A DNA stretch of 37,954 nt, from the NCBI GenBank assembly GCA_902514615.1, contig CABXRG010000009.1:1-37954 (forward strand), written 5' to 3'. The stretch comes from an uncultured Bacteroidota bacterium (lineage in GTDB: Bacteria > Bacteroidota > Bacteroidia > Flavobacteriales > Flavobacteriaceae). Under the pieces are notes generated by a model. It worked only from the letters and a program-made list of their open reading frames with translations, had not been told where the DNA came from and made no database searches. Numbering within the stretch: position 1 is the stretch's first letter; each line of letters begins with the position of its first letter. Positions 8,396-17,131 of this stretch are shown here, one piece after another. Both the position numbers and the translations under genes were made by a program.

Positions 8396-9181
8396 ATGGT
8401 AGGAAACGTTAATCCAAAAAAATTCCTGGGTCAACATTTTCTAATTGATGAAAATATATCAAAAAAAATCATTGATTCAGTTGATTTTAGTTTATATACT
8501 AAAGTCATTGAAGTTGGACCTGGAAAAGGTGCTTTAACTAAGTATTTACTTAATTTAAAAGATACTTTAGCTCTAGTTGAAATTGATAGAGAATCAATAC
8601 TATTTCTTCAAAATGAATTTGAAAATGTAAATCTTGAAATAATAGAAAAAGATTTTTTAAAGTTTGATATTAGTTCAACTTATCCTTCATTAAATGAAAT
8701 TTTAATTATTGGAAATTTTCCATACAACATATCATCACAAATTTTATTTAAAGCAATTGATAATTATAAATCCGTTAGTTGTCTTGTTGGAATGTTTCAA
8801 AAAGAAGTAGCAGAAAGAATTGTAAGCAACCACAACTCAAAAAAATATGGAATACTATCCGTTAAAACTCAAATATTCTATGATGTAAAAATTTTATTTG
8901 ATGTTTCACCTAATGTATTTTTTCCAAAACCAAAAGTTAATTCAGCGGTTATTTCTATGACCAGAAAAAAGAACATAAATCTTAATTGTGATATTAATTT
9001 ATTAGATAAAGTCATAAAATTGAGTTTTCAACAGAGGAGAAAAAAATTAAAAAACTCTTTAAAAAGACTTGATATACAGGAAAATATCTTAGAAGATAGT
9101 ATATTTGGATTAAGACCTGAACAGCTATCTGTAGAAGAATTTGTCAAATTAACTCAAAAAATTAGTGATGAGACAATTTAA
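8396..9181 (+). CDS. rsmA: 16S rRNA (adenine(1518)-N6/adenine(1519)-N6)-dimethyltransferase
   Basis: RsmA (KsgA) uses S-adenosylmethionine to dimethylate two adjacent adenines in the helix 45 loop of 16S rRNA during small-subunit maturation. The 261-residue protein begins KKFLGQHFLIDENI. It has SAM motif I VIEVGPGKGALT (about 37-48) and catalytic motif IV GNFPYNISS (about 105-113). The canonical NLPY is NFPY here, which the family tolerates. The C-terminal helical domain ends with LRPEQLSVEEFVKL, also typical. Its last 14 nt overlap the start of mgtE. Confidence 0.97.
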   Translation: MVGNVNPKKFLGQHFLIDENISKKIIDSVDFSLYTKVIEVGPGKGALTKYLLNLKDTLALVEIDRESILFLQNEFENVNLEIIEKDFLKFDISSTYPSLNEILIIGNFPYNISSQILFKAIDNYKSVSCLVGMFQKEVAERIVSNHNSKKYGILSVKTQIFYDVKILFDVSPNVFFPKPKVNSAVISMTRKKNINLNCDINLLDKVIKLSFQQRRKKLKNSLKRLDIQENILEDSIFGLRPEQLSVEEFVKLTQKISDETI

Positions 9182-10526
9182 AGTCAACGATGAATTAATC
9201 AATAAGATTAAGAGACTTATTAGTAATAATGATAATGAAAAACTTATCATGAACCTTAATGAATTTCATTATGCTGACTTAGCTGAAATTTTTGAACTTT
9301 TAGAAATTAAAGAAGTTATCTTTCTTGTTAAAATTTTTGACAAAGAAAGAATTGCAGATGCTCTTGCTGAAATTGACGAAGACTTAAGAGAAGTAATTCT
9401 TGAAAACCTTTCTGCTAAAGAAATTGCTGAAAAAATTGAAGAACTTGACACTGATGATGCAACAGATGTAATTTCAGAGTTACCTGAAGAAAGACAAGAA
9501 AGAGTATTTTCTCAAATTAAAGATTCTGAATTAACAGATGACATAAAAGAGTTACTAAAGTATAATGAGAATACGGCTGGTGGATTAATGGCAAAAGAGC
9601 TTGTTAAAGTAAGTGAAAATCTTAGTATTATTAATTGTATTGATGAAATTAGGAAACAAGCTAAAGATGTAACTCGAGTTCATTCTATATATGTTGTTGA
9701 TTCTAATAATAGATTAAAAGGAAGACTATCATTAAAAGATGTAGTTACAGCAAAATCTAACTCAAAAGTAAAAGATATTTTTATCCCAAAAGTAGATTAT
9801 GTTACAGCTGACACAGAAGGTGAAGAAGTAGCTAAAATCATGTCTAAATATGATCTTGAAGCTATTCCTGTTACTAATAAAAGAAAAACCTTATTAGGAA
9901 GAATTACAATTGATGATATAGTTGATCTAATTAAAGATGAAGCTGAAAAAGATTATCAATTAGCTGCAGGTATTTATTCTGAAGTTGAAGTTAATGACTC
10001 TATACTTCAATTAACACGAGCTCGACTACCATGGTTATTCTTAGGACTTTTAGGAGGACTAGGAAGTGTCTTTATTTTAAAAGATTTTGAGCAAATCATG
10101 AATCAGCCAGATTTAAGAAATCTATTCTTCTATACACCACTTATAGCTGCAATGGCAGGAAATGTAGGGGTTCAATCATCAGCTATTATAGTTCAAGGTC
10201 TTGCAAATGACTTAGTTAAAGGTTCTTTATTAACTAGACTTTTTAAAGAAGTTAGCTTGAGTTTAATTAATGGATTAGCGTTATCAATTATACTAGTAGT
10301 CTTTGGACAAATTGTAAATCAAGATTTATACATGAGTCTTACTATTGCAGGATCTATGATGGGTGTAATAGTAATTGCTGCTTTAGTTGGAACCTTTGTA
10401 CCTATTATTCTTGATAAACAAGGAATTGATCCTGCAATCGCTACTGGACCTTTTATTACAACTGCTAATGATATATTTGGTATATTTTTATTCTTTTATA
10501 TCGCCCAATTTTCATTAGGATTTTAA
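9168..10526 (+). CDS. mgtE: Magnesium transporter MgtE
   Basis: This is a 452-residue Mg2+ channel/transporter. The order is an acidic cytosolic N-domain (about 1-130, with DTDDATDVISELPEE), a CBS-domain pair (about 135-255) that senses cytosolic Mg2+, a plug helix, and five transmembrane helices from about 285. Signature membrane segments are PLIAAMAGNVGVQSSA and GPFITTANDIFGI, the latter carrying the Asp that lines the pore. An ATG at 9168 is preferred to the GTG at 9165. It overlaps rsmA by 14 nt, and its TAA shares one base with the ATG of arsC, so it is a middle member of a coupled operon. Confidence 0.95.
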   Translation: MRQFKVNDELINKIKRLISNNDNEKLIMNLNEFHYADLAEIFELLEIKEVIFLVKIFDKERIADALAEIDEDLREVILENLSAKEIAEKIEELDTDDATDVISELPEERQERVFSQIKDSELTDDIKELLKYNENTAGGLMAKELVKVSENLSIINCIDEIRKQAKDVTRVHSIYVVDSNNRLKGRLSLKDVVTAKSNSKVKDIFIPKVDYVTADTEGEEVAKIMSKYDLEAIPVTNKRKTLLGRITIDDIVDLIKDEAEKDYQLAAGIYSEVEVNDSILQLTRARLPWLFLGLLGGLGSVFILKDFEQIMNQPDLRNLFFYTPLIAAMAGNVGVQSSAIIVQGLANDLVKGSLLTRLFKEVSLSLINGLALSIILVVFGQIVNQDLYMSLTIAGSMMGVIVIAALVGTFVPIILDKQGIDPAIATGPFITTANDIFGIFLFFYIAQFSLGF

Positions 10527-10939
10527 TGAAAAAAGTTCTTATTCTTTGTACTGGAAACTCATGTAGAAGTCAAATTGCTCATGGATTTTTAAATCATTTA
10601 ACAGATAACTCACTTTCTGTTTTTAGTGCAGGAGTTGAAAAACATGGACTAAATAAAAATGCTGTAAAATGTATGGCAGAAATTGGAATTGATATATCAT
10701 ATCATAATTCTAATCTTATTGATGAATATTTAAATGAAAAGTTTGACTTTATAATTACTGTTTGTGATAATGCTAATGAAACATGTCCAGTTATGCCTAA
10801 TAGTGATGTCAAAAAAATACATAAAAATTTTACAGATCCTTCTAAATTAAATAATGGTCAATATGGTAATGAATTTGATGAGGTAAGAGATCAGATAAAG
10901 ACATTTATTATTGACTTTATTAAAGATGAGTTAATTTGA
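10526..10939 (+). CDS. arsC: Arsenate reductase, thioredoxin-coupled ArsC/LMW phosphatase fold
   Basis: This 137-residue protein has the low-molecular-weight tyrosine phosphatase P-loop CTGNSCRS (C8 to R14, CX5R) directly after the first strand. The extra redox pair C80 and C87 (TVCDNANETC) is spaced as in the pI258-type arsenate reductase, which shuttles a disulfide from C8 through this pair to thioredoxin. FTDPS near the C-terminus supplies the general acid Asp. Arsenate reduction is therefore likely, although no arsB, acr3 or ArsR gene is adjacent and the context is housekeeping. Its start overlaps the mgtE stop by 1 nt, and its 3' end overlaps the convergent GNAT gene by 9 nt. Confidence 0.85.
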   Translation: MKKVLILCTGNSCRSQIAHGFLNHLTDNSLSVFSAGVEKHGLNKNAVKCMAEIGIDISYHNSNLIDEYLNEKFDFIITVCDNANETCPVMPNSDVKKIHKNFTDPSKLNNGQYGNEFDEVRDQIKTFIIDFIKDELI

Positions 10940-11416
10940 GAGGAATTTATCAATAATTTCATTATCCATTCTCACAATTTTCCATTGGTCTAGGTCATCA
11001 ATTATTGCTCCAGTATTCTTGTAAAAATCAATAGCTGTTTTATTCCAATCAAGAACTGACCATTCAACTCTATTAACCCCTCTATTTTTTGCTACAGATA
11101 AAAATGCCCTGTAAAGAGAAATCCCAAAACCTTTACCTCGCATTTTCTCAGTTACAATTAAATCTTCTAGGTGAAGAGTATCTCCCACCCATGTTGAGTA
11201 TCTAGGTGTATAAAATGCTAAGCCAACAATTTCAGACTTAAATTCAGCTAAAATACATTCAAACTTAGGGTTAGCCCCAAAGCCATCTCTGGTCAAATCT
11301 TCCCGCGTTACTTTAACAGCATTTGGTTCTTTTTCATAAACTGCTAGCTCAATTAGTAGTCTAAGAATATCGTTTACATCAGAAGAGTTTGCTTTCCTAA
11401 TTTTATGGATTTCCAT
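10931..11416 (-). CDS. GNAT-family N-acetyltransferase (spermidine/spermine or thialysine acetyltransferase-like)
   Basis: This is a 161-residue single-domain GNAT enzyme. The acetyl-CoA-binding motif A is RGKGFGISLYRAF (about 92-104), preceded by the beta4 strand HLEDLIV. The pattern ELAVYEKEP, FYTPRYSTWVGD, LEDL and WSVLDWNKTAIDFYKNTGA closely follows the SSAT/thialysine acetyltransferase subgroup that acetylates primary amines such as polyamines. That gives a subgroup but not a proven substrate. It is the last gene of the pdxJ-hydrolase-GNAT run, starting 3 nt after the hydrolase stop, and it meets arsC tail-to-tail with a 9-nt overlap and no terminator. Confidence 0.85.
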   Translation of the reverse strand: MEIHKIRKANSSDVNDILRLLIELAVYEKEPNAVKVTREDLTRDGFGANPKFECILAEFKSEIVGLAFYTPRYSTWVGDTLHLEDLIVTEKMRGKGFGISLYRAFLSVAKNRGVNRVEWSVLDWNKTAIDFYKNTGAIIDDLDQWKIVRMDNEIIDKFLSN

Positions 11417-11419
11417 AAT

Positions 11420-12190
11420 TCAATTTAAAAAATTAATTGTTTCATTAATAAAAAAAGAAGGATTATCTGCATGAACCCAATGTCCTGACAAAGGAACTTT
11501 TATAATTTTAATTCTAGGAAAAAAAATGTTGAGTACAGGAAAATCCAATTCATCTACATAGGGTGAATTTTCACCATACAAAAAAAGAGATGGTTTATTA
11601 AACTTTAGATCTTCTTTAAGCTTGATTGATAATTTATCCTTGAAGTCAAATAAAACTTTAATATTAATCTTTAAACCTAGACTCTCTTTATCTATCCAAT
11701 ATAAGTTTTTTAATAAAAATTGTCTAACTCTTTCATCATCTATATAATTTGAAAGATGAGTATCCGCATCTTTTCTTGATTTCACTTTTTTAAAATCTAT
11801 TGATTTTAAACTTTTTAATATATTTCCATGGTGAGGTTTATATTCCTTTGGAACGATATCAACAATAATTATTTTATCTAAAAGCTGAGGGAATTTTTGA
11901 GCAAACAACATAGTTAGATTTCCACCCATTGAGTGGCCTAATAAGCTAAATTTTTTGATATCGTGATGTTTAGCATAGTTATAAATATCATCAATCATAA
12001 GATCAAAATTAAACTGATTACTCCAAAAACTTTTACCATGATTTCTAAGGTCTATTAAATGAACCCTGAAGTCATTTTCAGCGAATTTTTTTGCATGAGT
12101 TTTCCAATTGTCTCCCATACCTAAAAATCCATGAATTATAAATAGTTCTCTTTCAGAGTTTCCTATTAAATTAGAATGAAGAATTTTCAT
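11420..12190 (-). CDS. Alpha/beta-fold hydrolase (YbfF-like esterase)
   Basis: This 256-residue protein belongs to the alpha/beta hydrolase fold. The oxyanion segment IHGFLGMGDNW sits near residue 20, the nucleophile elbow GHSMGG near 85-90, and the catalytic His in LSGHWVHADNP near 238. The acid is probably in the FLYGENSPYV region. IDLRNHGKS is shared with YbfF/acyl-CoA thioesterase-like esterases. The natural ester substrate is unknown. Its ATG overlaps the pdxJ stop by 4 nt (ATGA), indicating translational coupling, a neighbour arrangement I recall in other flavobacteria. Confidence 0.87.
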   Translation of the reverse strand: MKILHSNLIGNSERELFIIHGFLGMGDNWKTHAKKFAENDFRVHLIDLRNHGKSFWSNQFNFDLMIDDIYNYAKHHDIKKFSLLGHSMGGNLTMLFAQKFPQLLDKIIIVDIVPKEYKPHHGNILKSLKSIDFKKVKSRKDADTHLSNYIDDERVRQFLLKNLYWIDKESLGLKINIKVLFDFKDKLSIKLKEDLKFNKPSLFLYGENSPYVDELDFPVLNIFFPRIKIIKVPLSGHWVHADNPSFFINETINFLN

Positions 12191-12900
12191 TTAAGTATAT
12201 CTAAATATGATTTGATTGTGGACTCTAATCCTGTATAAAGAGACTCAGAGATTAACGCATGACCAATTGAAACTTCTTTAATGATTTTTGTTGATTGTAT
12301 AAAGAATTTGAGGTTATATTGATTTAAATCATGACCAGCATTTAGATCAATGCTAATTTCATCTGCCACTTTTGCACATTGAATATATTTATTAATTGCA
12401 CTAGATTTATTTGAATTATACTCTTTAGCATAAGGACCAGTGAATAGTTCTACTCTATCAGCATTTATTTTCTTAGCCCCTTTAAGCATATTTATCTCTG
12501 GATCAATAAATATTGAAACTCGAATTGAATTTGAGTGAAATTCTTTTACAATGTCATTTAAAAATGAGAAATTATTAATTGTATCCCAGCCAGAATTTGA
12601 TGTAATTACATCGTCAGAATCAGGGACTAAAGTTACCTGAGCAGGTTTTACTTCATTAACAAGATCAAGAAACTTTTTATTTGGATTGCCCTCTATATTT
12701 AGTTCAGTATTAATTTTTTCTTTAAGCTCATAGGCATCTGAATATTTAACATGTCTCTGATCAGGTCTCGGATGAATTGTTATTCCTTGAGCTCCAAAGC
12801 TTATGATATCTTGTGCTGTCTTGACTAAATTAGGGAAGTCTTCACCTCTTGCATTTCTTAGTGTTGCAATTTTATTGATATTTACGCTTAGCCTTGTCAT
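12187..12900 (-). CDS. pdxJ: Pyridoxine 5'-phosphate synthase
   Basis: PdxJ condenses 1-deoxy-xylulose 5-phosphate with 3-amino-2-oxopropyl phosphate to give pyridoxine 5'-phosphate, the last ring-forming step of DXP-dependent vitamin B6 synthesis. The 237-residue TIM barrel has the family landmarks VNINKIATLRNARG at the N-terminus, GITIHPRPDQRH (about 40-51), LNIEGNP, QVTLVPDSDDVITSNSGWD and DLNAGHDLN. The length is normal. It is divergent from nadK across 67 nt that carry candidate promoters on both strands, and it leads the pdxJ-hydrolase-GNAT unit. Confidence 0.97.
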   Translation of the reverse strand: MTRLSVNINKIATLRNARGEDFPNLVKTAQDIISFGAQGITIHPRPDQRHVKYSDAYELKEKINTELNIEGNPNKKFLDLVNEVKPAQVTLVPDSDDVITSNSGWDTINNFSFLNDIVKEFHSNSIRVSIFIDPEINMLKGAKKINADRVELFTGPYAKEYNSNKSSAINKYIQCAKVADEISIDLNAGHDLNQYNLKFFIQSTKIIKEVSIGHALISESLYTGLESTIKSYLDILK

Positions 12901-12922
12901 AAATTGTATTAAAACTTAATTG

Positions 12923-12930
12923 CAAATATA
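12923..12930 (-). promoter_or_regulatory. Candidate -7 promoter element for pdxJ
   Basis: Minus-strand TATATTTG matches TAnnTTTG and is followed by CA. It lies 22 nt before the pdxJ ATG in the pdxJ/nadK divergent region. No clear -33 TTG was found. Confidence 0.45.
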
Positions 12931-12955
12931 GTACTTAATAAAGTTATAAAGTTTG

Positions 12956-12963
12956 TATTTTTG
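12956..12963 (+). promoter_or_regulatory. Candidate -7 promoter element for nadK
   Basis: TATTTTTG matches TAnnTTTG and leaves only 4 nt before the nadK ATG at 12968. If used, transcription would begin at or next to the start codon. No -33 TTG was found at the expected distance. Confidence 0.35.
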
Positions 12964-12967
12964 TGAT

Positions 12968-13846
12968 ATGAAAATAGCTTTATACATAGCATTTCATAAC
13001 AAATCTTCAGTTGATTGTTGTAGGGAAATAATATCAATTATTTCAGAGAATAATAAGCTAATTATAGATTCTAAAATTAAAAATGAATTAAGTGATGAAG
13101 CTCAAGAAAAGTTTACTTTTTTTGATTCTAAAAAGCCCATTGATGATAGTATTAATTTTGTTTTTGCTATTGGAGGAGATGGAACTATATTAAGATCTAT
13201 TACTTATGTTAAAGATTCAAATATTCCTGTTCTTGGAATTAATACAGGAAGACTAGGCTTCCTAACTAGTGTTCAAAAAGAAAATATTAAAGAAGCTATT
13301 TCTAATATTAATGAAAATAAGTTTAGTATTATTAAAAGAACTCTTTTAGAGGTTAAATCAAATTCTCTCAACGATGCGTTTTCTGATTATCCCTTTGCCC
13401 TTAACGAAATAACAATTCAGAGAAAAGATACTACATCTCTTTTAAACATATCTTGTAGCATAAATGAAAACTATCTAACAAATTACTGGTCAGATGGTTT
13501 AATAATTTCAACTCCAACAGGATCTACTGGATATTCTCTAAGTAATGGGGGGTCAATTGTTTCTCCTGAATCTAATGTTATTCTTTTAAATCCAATAGCA
13601 CCTCATAATATAAGCATGAGATCTTTGATTATACCTGATAATTCAAAAATTAAAATAGATATTGAAGGTGATAGTGATATAAACTTATCTGTAGACTCAA
13701 GAATGTATTCAGTAAATTGTTCTGATCAATTTAAAATTTCTAAAGCTGATTTTACTGTTAGTACCATAAAATTTGATACTGATAATTTTTATAAGAGATT
13801 AAGAGAAAAGTTATTTTGGGGTCAGGATATGAGAAATAAAATATAA
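12968..13846 (+). CDS. nadK: NAD kinase
   Basis: NadK phosphorylates NAD to NADP, setting the cellular NADPH supply. The 292-residue protein has the glycine-rich GGDGT motif (G69-T73), NTGRLGFLT, the NE/D segment FALNEI, and TPTGSTGYSLSNGGSIV, which forms the second nucleotide site. A TTG at 12953 would add five residues, but the ATG at 12968, directly before the first beta strand (KIALYI), matches the family. uppS begins 6 nt after its stop. In many Bacteroidota a T9SS gene (porG) lies in between; here it is absent. Confidence 0.97.
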   Translation: MKIALYIAFHNKSSVDCCREIISIISENNKLIIDSKIKNELSDEAQEKFTFFDSKKPIDDSINFVFAIGGDGTILRSITYVKDSNIPVLGINTGRLGFLTSVQKENIKEAISNINENKFSIIKRTLLEVKSNSLNDAFSDYPFALNEITIQRKDTTSLLNISCSINENYLTNYWSDGLIISTPTGSTGYSLSNGGSIVSPESNVILLNPIAPHNISMRSLIIPDNSKIKIDIEGDSDINLSVDSRMYSVNCSDQFKISKADFTVSTIKFDTDNFYKRLREKLFWGQDMRNKI

Positions 13847-13852
13847 ATAAAT

Positions 13853-14560
13853 ATGATTCCTAAGCATACGGCTATAATAATGGATGGAAATGGTAGGTGG
13901 GCAGAGCAAAAAGGAATGCCAAGAGTTTTTGGACACCAAAATGGTGTTAGATCAGTAAAAAAAATCGTTGAACAAGCAAATAAATACAAAATTGAATATC
14001 TAACATTATTTACTTTTTCAGTTGAGAATTGGGATAGACCAATCGATGAAGTTGATACCCTAATGAAACTATTAGTTCAAACATTAAAAGAAGAATTTGA
14101 AGATATATTTAAAAATAACATCAAGCTAAATGCTGTGGGCGATTTAAGCTCTCTTCCAAGTGAGGTTATGTCTGAACTAAACAGTATTATTGATAATACA
14201 AAAAATAATACTGGCATGACATTAACTCTAGCTTTAAGTTATGGAGGAAAACAAGAAATTTTTAAAGCAGTTAAAGAGATTTCAGAGAAAGTTAAAAATG
14301 ACATAATTTCTCTTGATAATTTTGATGATTCCGTAATAAATGACCATCTTTACACTCGAAATTTGCCTGATGTAGACCTGCTCATAAGAACAAGTGGAGA
14401 GCAAAGAATAAGTAATTTTTTACTTTGGCAAATAGCTTATGCAGAATTATATTTTACTGATGTATATTGGCCAGACTTTTCAGAACAAGACTTTACAAAT
14501 GCAATTGTTGAATATCAAAAAAGAGAAAGAAGATTTGGAAAAACAAGCAAACAACTATAA
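13853..14560 (+). CDS. uppS: Isoprenyl transferase (undecaprenyl diphosphate synthase)
   Basis: UppS adds isopentenyl units in cis to farnesyl diphosphate, making the C55 carrier lipid for peptidoglycan and other cell-envelope polymers. The 235-residue protein has IIMDGNGRWA with catalytic D11, RVFGHQNG, FTFSVENWDRP (about 57-67) and the C-terminal IRTSGEQRISNFLLWQ. It lies 6 nt after nadK and its last 26 nt probably contain the start of bamA, tying carrier-lipid supply to outer-membrane assembly. The uppS-bamA-ompH order is shared with Porphyromonas and flavobacteria. Confidence 0.97.
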   Translation: MIPKHTAIIMDGNGRWAEQKGMPRVFGHQNGVRSVKKIVEQANKYKIEYLTLFTFSVENWDRPIDEVDTLMKLLVQTLKEEFEDIFKNNIKLNAVGDLSSLPSEVMSELNSIIDNTKNNTGMTLTLALSYGGKQEIFKAVKEISEKVKNDIISLDNFDDSVINDHLYTRNLPDVDLLIRTSGEQRISNFLLWQIAYAELYFTDVYWPDFSEQDFTNAIVEYQKRERRFGKTSKQL

Positions 14561-17081
14561 GCCTAAATTACTTAAGGCTTTTGGTATTTTTTTATTGGCT
14601 TCAGGATTACTTTTCTCACAAAATGATTACAGAAAAGGTGATACTTATTCAATTGATACCATTACAGTAGTTGGTTTAAAAAACTTTAGCGATAGAACTG
14701 TTGTTACATACAGTGGTTTAAGACAAGGGCAAAGTCTTCAAGTTCCAGGAGAAGAGGTAAGTGCTGTATTAAAAAAACTTTGGAATCTTGAACTTTTTAG
14801 TGATGTGAATCTCTATGTTACAGATGTAAATAATGGGAAAATAAAATTAGAGATAAGTGTTGATGAACTCCCAACACTTCTTAATTTTAGTATTAACGGT
14901 GTTAAAAGAAGCAAAGCAGAAACTTTTGAAAAGGAAACAGAGTTATCAGAAGGTAAAAGGCTCTCAGAAAGTTTTCTAACAAATACTAAAAACTATATTC
15001 AAAATGATCTCAAAAAAGATGGTTTTTTAAATTCTGAGGTTAAGATAGTTTCAACACCTGACTCAATAGGTTCAAATAAACGTAATCTTAATATCAATGT
15101 AAATAGAGGGGAAAGAATTAAAATAAAGAATATTAGTTTCTCTGGTAATGAGATATTTGGAGATGGCAAACTAAAATCAAAATTTAAAAAAACAAAGAAA
15201 AAATTCCCATTGAGATTTTGGAAAAAATCAAAACTTATAAGGTCAGATTATGAAGCTGACAAAGAAGAACTAATATCATTTTACAAAGAAAAAGGTTATC
15301 GAGATGCAAGAATCGAATTTGATACAATCATAATAAATGATGAGAAGACTATTGACTTGGCTTTGAATGTTGATGAGGGAAATAAATATTACTTTGGAGA
15401 TATAAATTACATAGGTAACAGTTCTTACACTAATTTTCAATTAGATCAAATATTAGGTATTAAAAGTGGTGATTCTTATAATGGTGTTCTTCTTAAGGAA
15501 AGAATTCAAGATGACAATCCAGATGCAAATGACCTATCTAACTTATATCAGAATAACGGGTACCTATTTTCATCAGTAAATGCTGTAGAAGTTAGTGCAG
15601 AAAATGATACTATTGATTTTCAAATTAGAATTAATGAGGGTAAACTTGCTAGCTTTAATAAAATCACAGTTGTAGGTAATTCAAAAACTAATGATAATGT
15701 GATTTACAGAGAACTTAGGATAAAACCAGGAGAGCTTTACAGTAAAGATAAAGTTGTTAGAACCATTCGTGAAGTTGGTCAATTAGGTTTCTTTGATGCA
15801 GAACAAATAAGTCCTGATTTTAAAAATGTTGACCCTAATCTAGGAACAGTAGATATTGAACTAGGATTAATTGAAGCAGGTGCAAGTCAAATAGAACTTC
15901 AAGGTGGATACGGAGGTGGTGGATTTATTGGCACCCTTGGTCTTGCATTTAATAATTTCTCTACAAAAAATATTAAAAATAGAAAGGCTTGGAAGCCCCT
16001 TCCTATGGGAGACGGTCAAACACTTGCAATTAGACTTCAGACTAGTTCTTTTTACAGTACAAAAAGTTTCAGTTTTGTTGAACCATGGTTTGGTGGAAGA
16101 GAACCTGTTCAATTCTCACTTTCACTTTCATCTACAAAACAATATAGATATGATTACTTTACAAGAAGAGCAGATAAAAGTCAATCATTTGAAATTGCAG
16201 GGTTTAACGTTGGTATTGCTAAAAGACTAAAAGTTCCTGATGACTATTTTGTTCTATCACAGTCAATATCTTACCAATATTATAATCTACAAAATTATTT
16301 CACTGGACTTTTTACATTTGGTAATGGAGAATCTCATAACGTAGCTTATAATATTGCTCTTTCGAGAAATAACACTTACACAAATCCTATTTTCCCTGTT
16401 GGTGGATCAAGCTTTTCGTTAAGTGCAAGATTTTCTCCTCCATATTCATTGATAACAGGAGATGATTTTTCTGACTTAGATGAAAGACCCGAATATCAAA
16501 ATAGTAGAGGGGAGCCTATTCAATCAGAAATTGATCAAGCTAAGTATAGATGGCTAGAATTTTACAAAGTTAAATTTGATGGGAGTTGGTATACTCGCTT
16601 ATTTGGAAAATTTGTTTTAAAAGCACAAACAGATTTTGGGTTTTTAGGAACATATAATAGTAATAAGGGTAATATTCCCTTTGAAAGATTTTATCTTGGT
16701 GGTGACGGAATGCAACAATATGCAATGGATGGAAGAGAGACTATATCATTAAGAGGTTATGAAAATGGATCTCTCTCTAGTAGAGATGGGTCTATTATCT
16801 ACAATAAATTTTCTCTAGAACTTCGATATCCTGTTAGTTTAAAACCAAGTGCTTCTGTTTTTGCTTTAAGTTTTCTAGAGGCTGGTAACGGATTTGATAA
16901 TTTTGAGGACTATAGTCCATTTGATGTTAAAAGATCCGCTGGTATTGGTGTGAGAGTATTTATGCCTGCATTTGGTCTTCTAGGAATAGACTTTGGATAT
17001 GGCTTTGATTCAACTGACCTCTCTAATTCAGGACTTCCATCAGGATGGCAAACACACTTTGTAATAGGTCAACAATTTTAA
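14535..17081 (+). CDS. bamA: Outer membrane protein assembly factor BamA
   Basis: BamA is the Omp85 pore that folds and inserts beta-barrel proteins into the outer membrane. From the TTG at 14535 the product is 848 residues: a signal peptide (LLKAFGIFLLASGLLFSQ), a series of POTRA domains to about residue 420 (repeated GN/GLKNF-type strands such as VVGNSKTNDNVIYRELRI), and a 16-strand barrel. The barrel carries the lid-loop motif LRGYENG, equivalent to VRGF/Y, and a C-terminal Phe. The start is uncertain. Upstream ATGs at 14439 and 14499 lie deep inside uppS and would give an overlong signal n-region, so the TTG with a 26-nt uppS overlap is preferred. ompH follows after 50 nt. Confidence 0.93.
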   Translation: MEKQANNYKPKLLKAFGIFLLASGLLFSQNDYRKGDTYSIDTITVVGLKNFSDRTVVTYSGLRQGQSLQVPGEEVSAVLKKLWNLELFSDVNLYVTDVNNGKIKLEISVDELPTLLNFSINGVKRSKAETFEKETELSEGKRLSESFLTNTKNYIQNDLKKDGFLNSEVKIVSTPDSIGSNKRNLNINVNRGERIKIKNISFSGNEIFGDGKLKSKFKKTKKKFPLRFWKKSKLIRSDYEADKEELISFYKEKGYRDARIEFDTIIINDEKTIDLALNVDEGNKYYFGDINYIGNSSYTNFQLDQILGIKSGDSYNGVLLKERIQDDNPDANDLSNLYQNNGYLFSSVNAVEVSAENDTIDFQIRINEGKLASFNKITVVGNSKTNDNVIYRELRIKPGELYSKDKVVRTIREVGQLGFFDAEQISPDFKNVDPNLGTVDIELGLIEAGASQIELQGGYGGGGFIGTLGLAFNNFSTKNIKNRKAWKPLPMGDGQTLAIRLQTSSFYSTKSFSFVEPWFGGREPVQFSLSLSSTKQYRYDYFTRRADKSQSFEIAGFNVGIAKRLKVPDDYFVLSQSISYQYYNLQNYFTGLFTFGNGESHNVAYNIALSRNNTYTNPIFPVGGSSFSLSARFSPPYSLITGDDFSDLDERPEYQNSRGEPIQSEIDQAKYRWLEFYKVKFDGSWYTRLFGKFVLKAQTDFGFLGTYNSNKGNIPFERFYLGGDGMQQYAMDGRETISLRGYENGSLSSRDGSIIYNKFSLELRYPVSLKPSASVFALSFLEAGNGFDNFEDYSPFDVKRSAGIGVRVFMPAFGLLGIDFGYGFDSTDLSNSGLPSGWQTHFVIGQQF

Positions 17082-17131
17082 TCGTTTTTTAAAGAAAAAT
17101 TACGATATTGCACCCGTAAATATTATAACAG

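Noticed and set aside
15867-16230. Extra frames on both strands inside bamA
   Set aside because: Low-complexity translations without motifs, fully inside the well-supported BamA barrel region.
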